Assembly (NCBI RefSeq): GCF_002243645.1
Contig: NZ_CP017704.1
Location: 2,209,501 to 2,273,500, forward strand
Reading direction: 5' to 3'
From: Peribacillus simplex NBRC 15720 = DSM 1321
GTDB taxonomy: Bacteria > Bacillota > Bacilli > Bacillales > DSM-1321
DNA: 64,000 nucleotides
The stretch's first letter is position 1, and every line of letters begins with the position of its first letter. Below, piece after piece: positions 58,242 through 64,000 of this stretch. Position numbers and translations under genes: made by a program. Below the pieces are notes generated by a model that worked only from the letters and a program-made list of their open reading frames with translations, made no database searches and had not been told where the DNA came from.

Positions 58242-58748
58242 TTAATCTCTATCTGTTTGTTTTACTTGTCTTTTATAATCGTTACTGGAAACTCCGCCTG
58301 TTTTCTCCACTAAGAATGTAGGCCCGATCACCATTCCCTTATCAAGGGCCTTACACATGTCATAAACAGTCAAGGCAGTCACGGATGCAGCTGTTAACGC
58401 TTCCATTTCAACACCTGTACTCCCTTTTGTCTTAGCTTCCGTTTCAATCCTAAGCCTATATCCTTGTTCTTCTTTTTCCCAATCAAAGGCTATATTGACC
58501 CCTTGCAGAGCAATGGGATGGCACATCGGAATTATATTGGATGTATTTTTGCTGGCCATTATTCCTGCAACTTGTGCAACAGCCAGTACATCACCTTTTT
58601 TCATTTTCTGGTTCGTGACCAATTCATATATTTCATCATTCAATAAAATGCTCGATTGAGCTACTGCCGTCCGGGTTGTTTCAGGCTTAGCACTCACATC
58701 GACCATTTTGGCCCTGCCCTGTTCATTAAAATGCGTTAAGTTTCCCAT
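58242..58748 (-). CDS. moaC: Cyclic pyranopterin monophosphate synthase MoaC
   Basis: Molybdenum-cofactor synthesis enzyme, converts 3',8-cyclo-GTP to cyclic pyranopterin monophosphate. The 168 residues contain [35 protein letters not shown] and the C-terminal EKTGG, all family hallmarks. Start ATG 58748, with AGGAGGGG upstream. Conserved position before rex. Confidence 0.96.
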   Translation of the reverse strand: MGNLTHFNEQGRAKMVDVSAKPETTRTAVAQSSILLNDEIYELVTNQKMKKGDVLAVAQVAGIMASKNTSNIIPMCHPIALQGVNIAFDWEKEEQGYRLRIETEAKTKGSTGVEMEALTAASVTALTVYDMCKALDKGMVIGPTFLVEKTGGVSSNDYKRQVKQTDRD

Positions 58749-58881
58749 TTAAGTAACCCCTCCTAAATCATACACTATTATTCCACTTTATGTAACAGCT
58801 TTTCTTTTAGCTTGGAACCAAGCTGTTGCCGATAATAACTAAAATACGTTACACTAACAATAATCAATTGAGGTGAAATCT

Positions 58882-60801
58882 ATGATTTTATTACAAATCA
58901 ATCAACTATCGAAATATTATGGAGCTGAACTTATTTTATCAAATATGAAGCTCGAAGTTCAAAATAAAGATCGAATTGCACTTGTCGGCCGAAATGGCGC
59001 CGGTAAATCCACTTTGCTAAAAATCATAGCCGGGCAGCTTTCCCATGATGGCGGTGAAATAATCAAACCAAAAGGCGTCACCATCGGCTATATGGCCCAG
59101 GATACGGGATTGGAATCCGAACTGACCATTTGGGATGAGATGCTGACTGTATTCACGGACCTTATAGAGCAAGAAAAGGAACTGCGTCGCCTTGAGGCTG
59201 ATATGGCCAGACCTGACATCTTTGAAAACGAAACAATTTACCAAAAAGTGCTGAATGAATACGACACTTTGATGGTGGCATTCAAAGAGAAGGGCGGTTA
59301 TCAATATGAAGCGGATATCCGTTCCGTATTGCATGGACTTCAGTTTGCTGACTTTGACTATTCTACCCCAATTTCCACTTTAAGCGGTGGGCAAAAAACA
59401 AGGCTTGCATTAGGAAAACTGCTTTTAAGGAAACCGGATATATTGATTCTGGATGAGCCGACGAACCATTTGGATATCGAAACCCTCTCTTGGCTTGAAC
59501 AATATTTACAAAGCTACCAGGGAGCTGTCCTTATTGTTTCCCATGACCGTTATTTTTTAGATAAAGTAGTAAACCTGGTATATGAGATTTCCCGGAATAA
59601 CATGAAAAAATACCATGGTAATTATAGTTCTTACCTAGAGGGAAAAGCGGAAGATTATGAGCGGGACATGAAACTGTTCGAGAAGCAACAAGGGGAAATT
59701 GAAAAGCTTCGCGACTTTGTCCAACGTAATATCACAAGGGCTTCCACCACGAAAAGAGCACAAAGCAGACGCAAACAGCTCGAAAAGATGGATCTATTGG
59801 ACAAGCCGCAAGGTGATGAAAAATCCGCGAATTTTTCTTTTCAAATTGAAAGGCAAAGCGGAAATGAAGTACTCCACCTTCAGGACCTGGCTATCGGATA
59901 CGAAGGGGAAACTGTATCAAAGAATATAAATTCCCGGATGACAAAAGGAGAGAGCATAGCTCTTGTTGGCCCAAATGGAGTCGGAAAATCAACGTTACTG
60001 AAAACGATCATCTCTAATCTGCCTGCACTTTCTGGGGACTTCCGTTTTGGAACGAACGTAGAAGTCAGCTACTACGATCAAGAACAAGCTAACCTTGTTT
60101 CCAATAAACGCGTACTCAATGAATTATGGGACGACTATCCCCTTAAACCGGAAAAGGACATTCGCACCGTACTCGGTAATTTCCTATTTAGCGGGGACGA
60201 TGTTTTGAAAATCGTTTCCACACTAAGCGGGGGCGAAAAGGCTCGGCTTGCGCTAGCCAAAATGATGATGGAAAAAGGGAATTTTTTAATTCTTGATGAA
60301 CCAACAAACCATTTGGACCTCGATAGTAAATTGGTGCTTGAAAACGCATTGATCGATTATCCGGGAACTATTCTATTCGTTTCACATGACCGTTATTTCA
60401 TAAATCGGATAGCAACGAAAGTGATAGAACTCTCCAAAGACGGCAATGAAGAATTCCTCGGTGATTATGATTACTATTTAGAGAAGAAACAGGAGCAAGC
60501 GGAAATCCAAGCACTTGAACAGCAGGATCAGGCGAAAACATTAGATACAGCCGTAGAAAAAACAAATTACAAAATTGATAAAGAAGCAAAAAAAGCTGAA
60601 CGCCAGCGAAAACGTCGCATTGAGGAAATCGAGACAGCCATGGAGCTTCTTGAAACCGAAATAAACGAATATAATGACCTCCTTTGTGATCCAAATGTTT
60701 TCCAGGATCACGAAAAAGTAATGGAAGTCCAAGCAAAGCTTGATAATGCACAGGAAAGTTTGGACCAGCTTCTCGAAGAATGGGCTGAACTGGAAGAATG
60801 A
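58882..60801 (+). CDS. ydiF: ABC-F family ATP-binding protein (YdiF-like)
   Basis: Ribosome-associated ABC-F ATPase; relatives act as translation factors or give antibiotic protection. Two ABC modules: Walker A GRNGAGKST and GPNGVGKST, signatures LSGGQKTRLAL and LSGGEKARLAL, both Walker B ILDEPTNHLD, with the inter-domain linker between. A C-terminal charged coiled coil (~545-639) follows. I start at ATG 58882, which has GAGGTG 7 bases upstream; the frame is open to a GTG at 58873. 639 residues. Same position as ydiF in B. subtilis. Confidence 0.93.
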   Translation: MILLQINQLSKYYGAELILSNMKLEVQNKDRIALVGRNGAGKSTLLKIIAGQLSHDGGEIIKPKGVTIGYMAQDTGLESELTIWDEMLTVFTDLIEQEKELRRLEADMARPDIFENETIYQKVLNEYDTLMVAFKEKGGYQYEADIRSVLHGLQFADFDYSTPISTLSGGQKTRLALGKLLLRKPDILILDEPTNHLDIETLSWLEQYLQSYQGAVLIVSHDRYFLDKVVNLVYEISRNNMKKYHGNYSSYLEGKAEDYERDMKLFEKQQGEIEKLRDFVQRNITRASTTKRAQSRRKQLEKMDLLDKPQGDEKSANFSFQIERQSGNEVLHLQDLAIGYEGETVSKNINSRMTKGESIALVGPNGVGKSTLLKTIISNLPALSGDFRFGTNVEVSYYDQEQANLVSNKRVLNELWDDYPLKPEKDIRTVLGNFLFSGDDVLKIVSTLSGGEKARLALAKMMMEKGNFLILDEPTNHLDLDSKLVLENALIDYPGTILFVSHDRYFINRIATKVIELSKDGNEEFLGDYDYYLEKKQEQAEIQALEQQDQAKTLDTAVEKTNYKIDKEAKKAERQRKRRIEEIETAMELLETEINEYNDLLCDPNVFQDHEKVMEVQAKLDNAQESLDQLLEEWAELEE

Positions 60802-60806
60802 CAATT

Positions 60807-60834
60807 GACCGAGTCAAATGACTCGGTCTTTTCT
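60807..60834 (+). terminator. Terminator of ydiF
   Basis: GACCGAGTCA / TGACTCGGTC perfect 10-bp stem, 2-base loop, then TTTTCTTTT, 6 bases after the stop. Confidence 0.92.
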
Positions 60835-60860
60835 TTTCCAATTAAACTGTTTCACGAAAG

Positions 60861-61007
60861 TTATCCACAAACTTGTTAACAAATCACTTACCGCTCATTA
60901 GCCATTAATTTGAGTTATACACATTATCCACAGAAACATATCCACTTATCCACAAAAACACCACTTTATACACATGCATTATGATTATCAAAAAAACTTT
61001 ATCCACA
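60861..61007 (+). promoter_or_regulatory. DnaA-box cluster in the ydiF-tsaD gap
   Basis: Four exact TTATCCACA boxes, all on the plus strand, begin at 60861, 60924, 60946 and 60999; two TTATACACA variants begin at 60915 and 60966. Six sites in ~150 bases cannot be chance. In B. subtilis a DnaA-binding cluster is reported beside gcp (tsaD), which is exactly this gap. It probably titrates DnaA to control initiation, as oriC-proximal clusters do. Confidence 0.9.
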
Positions 61008-61034
61008 GAATATTCTATTTTTTTATTAACAGGA

Positions 61035-61070
61035 CAAAAAAGACAGGATTCCGAAGTTTGGGATCCTGCC
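61035..61070 (-). terminator. Terminator of the tsaE-tsaB-rimI-tsaD operon
   Basis: Leftward GGCAGGATCC / GGAATCCTGTC imperfect stem followed by T6, directly after the tsaD stop. Confidence 0.85.
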
Positions 61071-61080
61071 TTCTCGTCAA

Positions 61081-62094
61081 TTAAAATGCTTCTATATCCA
61101 ATCCAGGATTTCCGTTCAAGTCCAAACCAGATCGTTTTCCCTTTTCAAACATGACACTGCCAGCAGCACCGATCATGGCGGCATTGTCCGTACAAAGATA
61201 GAGGGGCGGAATGGATATATCCATAGGTAAATCATTAAAAGCTTCCGTTAATGCTTCCCTAAGGCCTTTATTTGCCGCAACTCCTCCAGCAAGCAATACC
61301 TGCTTCACATTATATTCCTTTGCAGCCTTTACAGCTTTCATTACAAGCACTTCTATGACGCTTGCTTGGAAACTTGCAGCTAAATCTTTAGGTTCAATTT
61401 TTTCCCCGCGCTGTTCTGCATTATGCAAAGTGTTGATCACAGCTGATTTCAACCCGCTGAAAGAAAAGTCATAGCTGCCATCCAACCATGCCCGAGGCAG
61501 TTTCAAAGATGGTGAGCCTTCTTGTGCAAGCCTATCGATATGAGGCCCACCAGGATAAGGGAGCCCCAAGGTTCGAGCCACTTTATCATACGCCTCTCCT
61601 GCTGCATCATCCCGCGTCTCCCCTATCACCTTGAACGAACCCGGTTCTTCTAAAAGCACCAATTCCGTATGACCTCCCGAAACGACCAAAGAAAGCGCAG
61701 GATATTCGATCTCCTGAATAAGTCGATTTGCATAGATATGACCCGCGATATGATGCGTACCGACAATCGGGATTCCATGTGCGAAAGCTACAGCCTTCGC
61801 CGCATTCACACCTATTAATAGTGCCCCTACAAGTCCGGGACCTTCTGTAACGGCAATGGCATCCAAGTCTTCATATGTAACACCGGCTTGTAGCAGTGCT
61901 TCTTCAAGAACAATCGTAATTTGTTCTACATGATGACGGGATGCTATTTCTGGGACGACACCGCCAAAACGTTTATGGCTTTCGATTTGTGAAGCCACGA
62001 CATTACTCAGTATCTCCGTTCCATTTTTTATGACAGCTGCCGCAGTTTCATCGCAGCTCGTTTCAATTCCTAATATAAATTGATCTTTTTTCAT
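61081..62094 (-). CDS. tsaD: tRNA N6-threonylcarbamoyladenosine transferase TsaD
   Basis: Catalytic subunit that transfers threonylcarbamoyl to A37 of ANN-reading tRNAs, working with TsaB and TsaE. The 337 residues include [13 protein letters not shown] at the nucleotide site, metal ligands in [11 protein letters not shown], and the C-terminal [12 protein letters not shown] start at ATG 62094, whose ATGA overlaps the rimI stop; a GTG five codons earlier is less likely. Fourth gene of the operon. Confidence 0.96.
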   Translation of the reverse strand: MKKDQFILGIETSCDETAAAVIKNGTEILSNVVASQIESHKRFGGVVPEIASRHHVEQITIVLEEALLQAGVTYEDLDAIAVTEGPGLVGALLIGVNAAKAVAFAHGIPIVGTHHIAGHIYANRLIQEIEYPALSLVVSGGHTELVLLEEPGSFKVIGETRDDAAGEAYDKVARTLGLPYPGGPHIDRLAQEGSPSLKLPRAWLDGSYDFSFSGLKSAVINTLHNAEQRGEKIEPKDLAASFQASVIEVLVMKAVKAAKEYNVKQVLLAGGVAANKGLREALTEAFNDLPMDISIPPLYLCTDNAAMIGAAGSVMFEKGKRSGLDLNGNPGLDIEAF

Positions 62095-62543
62095 GAAAAA
62101 TTCACCCACATAACATAAGCATCTTCTTGATTGTCTGTATAATAATTTTTTCGGATTCCACCCTTTTGGAAACCTAGTTTTTCATAAAGCGAAATGGCTA
62201 CTGCATTACTGACACGGACCTCAAGCGTCATCCTCACCACACCCATCGAAATGGAGATTTCAATCATCTTCCTGAGCAAAGCTTCTCCAAGCTTTTGCCC
62301 TCGGTATTCAGGTAATATCGCTATATTGGTAATGTGCGATTCATCAATGACGATCCATGCACCGCAATAACCGGCAATGTTCCCTTCATCCTCTATCACC
62401 ATGTATACAGCATATTGATTATGATTCAATTCATTAAAAAAGGCTTCCCGGCTCCAAGGTAAAGTAAAGGACTGCTTTTCCACATTAAGCACTTGGTCGA
62501 TATCTTCCGTATTCATCTTTCGGAACGTCAATGTTTTACTCAT
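62091..62543 (-). CDS. rimI: Ribosomal protein S18-alanine N-acetyltransferase RimI
   Basis: GNAT acetyltransferase. From ATG 62543 ([15 protein letters not shown]) the 150 residues cover the entire fold: [14 protein letters not shown], the acetyl-CoA loop [31 protein letters not shown] and the C-terminal [12 protein letters not shown]. The longer open frame from 62714 reads over tsaB in another phase. Sits between tsaB and tsaD. Confidence 0.93.
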   Translation of the reverse strand: MSKTLTFRKMNTEDIDQVLNVEKQSFTLPWSREAFFNELNHNQYAVYMVIEDEGNIAGYCGAWIVIDESHITNIAILPEYRGQKLGEALLRKMIEISISMGVVRMTLEVRVSNAVAISLYEKLGFQKGGIRKNYYTDNQEDAYVMWVNFS

Positions 62544-62565
62544 AATAATCGGTCGCTTTCCTTGT

Positions 62566-63258
62566 TTATTTCCCCTGCTGTTCAAGCCACTTAGCTTCTG
62601 CTTCAGCCATCCGGATATAATTCGGTACAAACTGGTGAACATCCACTTCAGTCTTATCAAGGCCAATAAAGGCCAGTTCGCTTGGCCTTGAATTATATGA
62701 CTGTACTGGAGCAAATACCGCTAATTCGCCTAATGCATCCGTAATTGCATCCCGATGGATGTCCACATCTTGACCAACAAATAAAACAGGACGATTTAAT
62801 TCCTTCAATTGAATCGCCCAATCAGAGGATAGTATATTACAATCTTCAATGACTGTCTTTAGAGAATCCTTTTCCATTTCATATAATCCAGTATAAATCT
62901 GCCCTCTTCTTGCATCGAATAAGGGAGATATCAACCCGTTAAAATAACGTCCATTAGCAGCTAAAACCTCTAAGCTGGAAACACCTGATAACGGAATCTG
63001 AAGCGTCCAGGCCAAGCTTTTCGCAATCGTCACTCCAATCCTGACCCCTGTATAGGAGCCTGGACCTTGAGCGACCACTATCTTAGTCAATTCCTTCGGT
63101 TTAGTATCACAATCCCTCAGCAACGTTTCAATTGCTGGCATTACCCGCACCGAATGATTTTTCTTTAAGTTCGTCGTATACTCGCCAATTACTTGACTCC
63201 CGTTAACCAGTGCAATCCCTAATGTAAAATTCGATGTATCTATAGCTAAAACCTTCAT
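62566..63258 (-). CDS. tsaB: tRNA t6A biosynthesis protein TsaB
   Basis: Partner of TsaD in t6A formation; an ASKHA-fold protein without catalytic activity itself. MKVLAIDTSNFTLGIALV and VVAQGPGSYTGVRIGVTIAKSLA are typical. ~230 residues. I start at ATG 63258, which overlaps the tsaE stop (TGATG) with GGAG upstream; a TTG one codon earlier is open. Confidence 0.95.
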   Translation of the reverse strand: MKVLAIDTSNFTLGIALVNGSQVIGEYTTNLKKNHSVRVMPAIETLLRDCDTKPKELTKIVVAQGPGSYTGVRIGVTIAKSLAWTLQIPLSGVSSLEVLAANGRYFNGLISPLFDARRGQIYTGLYEMEKDSLKTVIEDCNILSSDWAIQLKELNRPVLFVGQDVDIHRDAITDALGELAVFAPVQSYNSRPSELAFIGLDKTEVDVHQFVPNYIRMAEAEAKWLEQQGK

Positions 63259-63710
63259 CAAATAATCTCCTTACATAACTTTACATATCGTTCGCCTTTG
63301 GCTTCCAAAACAATACGCCTGCTTGTATCGCCCAGACGATAAATATAAATGGTCAAGATTTCCTCTGGAAGGTGATCCTTTATTAAATGGGCCCATTCAA
63401 CGACAGTCACACCATAACCATCAAAATATTCATCAAAGCCTAAATCTTCTTCGGATTCACTTACCCTATAGACATCCATATGATATAAAGGCAAGCGACC
63501 CATGTACTCCTTTATTATAGTAAAGGTAGGGCTATTCACCATTCTGGTAACACCTAATCCTTTAGCCAGCACTTTTGTGAATGCCGTCTTCCCTGCACCC
63601 AAGTCACCTTCTAAAGCCAGCACATCTCCACTCGAAAGCTTTTGTGCCAATTTATGCGCAAATTGCGCTGTTTCTTCCTCATTCTGAGAAATCAATTCAA
63701 CATGTTGCAT
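63258..63710 (-). CDS. tsaE: tRNA t6A biosynthesis ATPase TsaE
   Basis: P-loop ATPase that supports turnover of the TsaB-TsaD complex. The 150 residues carry LEGDLGAGKTAFTK (Walker A), then NSPTFTIIKEY, and YHMDVYRV. First gene of the four-gene operon; the promoter must be in the 160 bases to the right, where I could not choose a clear one. Confidence 0.95.
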   Translation of the reverse strand: MQHVELISQNEEETAQFAHKLAQKLSSGDVLALEGDLGAGKTAFTKVLAKGLGVTRMVNSPTFTIIKEYMGRLPLYHMDVYRVSESEEDLGFDEYFDGYGVTVVEWAHLIKDHLPEEILTIYIYRLGDTSRRIVLEAKGERYVKLCKEII

Positions 63711-63874
63711 ATATCAATCACCTTTATCATTATTAGGAAAACGTCCTATAGTTCATGTCGAGTACCATAAACGCAATATTATGGAACAACAACCATTCTA
63801 TATGTAGTTTACCTTGTTTCAAAAGAAGAAACAAATAAGTTAGGGACATAATTATTCGAATTTCAGATAAAACA

Positions 63875-63902
63875 AAAAAACGAAACCTAAGTTTCGTTTT
63901 TT
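63875..63902 (-). terminator. Terminator downstream of the tRNA gene
   Basis: AAAAAACGAAAC-CTAA-GTTTCGTTTTTT, a perfect 12-bp stem just after the tRNA 3' end; usable in both directions. Confidence 0.88.
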
Positions 63903-63908
63903 TCATGA

Positions 63909-63982
<74 letters not shown>

Positions 63983-64000
63983 ACGGTATAAATGTTACTT

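Overview
The window is chromosomal DNA of a low-GC Gram-positive spore-former of the family Bacillaceae. Supporting evidence: a Yuk/Yue-type type VII secretion operon, a gerA-B-C germination operon behind a sigma-G-like promoter, a gntRKPZ operon with its GntR operator, a CIRCE-controlled groESL operon, and the B. subtilis-like order tsaE-tsaB-rimI-tsaD / ydiF / moaC-rex / ydiK-ydiL / groESL. The genus (perhaps Peribacillus or a close Bacillus) is an inference from protein flavour only.

Layout. 1-8.6 kb: minus-strand type VII secretion operon yukE-yukD-yukC-yukB-yueB, cut at the left edge, with an intrinsic terminator between the secreted WXG100 gene and the machinery genes. 9.2-13.7 kb: a nucleoside hydrolase, a 60-residue orphan, and an OpuA-type glycine betaine importer whose permease and binding protein are fused. 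13.7-14.7 kb: non-coding DNA with a diverged direct repeat. 14.7-18.6 kb: hutP-hutH plus an amino-acid permease, with a HutP-type attenuator and a cre site over the promoter. 18.7-20.8 kb: an AmiE/YbbE-like muropeptide hydrolase beside the C-terminal half of a FecCD iron permease. 21.4-25.7 kb: germination operon with an upstream 43-residue micro-ORF.

25.9-31.5 kb is an accessory island. It holds a two-gene operon of a GrpE-like coiled-coil protein and a 1061-residue Hsp70-like ATPase carrying a degenerate lipoyl domain, then a broken IS3-family orfA, small orphans and a zinc-ribbon microprotein. 31.6-36.8 kb: gluconate operon. 36.9-40.3 kb is a scrapyard: IS6 transposase tail, frameshifted GntR regulator, and three copies of one HTH/coiled-coil gene, of which only the last is intact. 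40.6-46.6 kb: a PTS operon (regulator with built-in EIIA, EIIB, EIIC, a small helical-repeat protein, a class II aldolase, a P-loop kinase) under a perfect cre site. 46.9-49.7 kb: MFS transporter plus gamma-glutamyltransferase-like enzyme. 50.7-53.2 kb: a frameshifted SpoIID-like wall protein. 53.2-53.7 kb: scar with a truncated gene and an integrase tail.

53.8-64 kb is conserved housekeeping: groESL, ydiL-ydiK, rex, moaC, the ABC-F factor ydiF, a DnaA-box cluster, the tRNA t6A-modification genes tsaD/tsaB/tsaE with rimI, and an initiator tRNA-Met. The best candidates for undescribed biology are the Hsp70/GrpE-like pair and the unusual PTS-aldolase-kinase operon.
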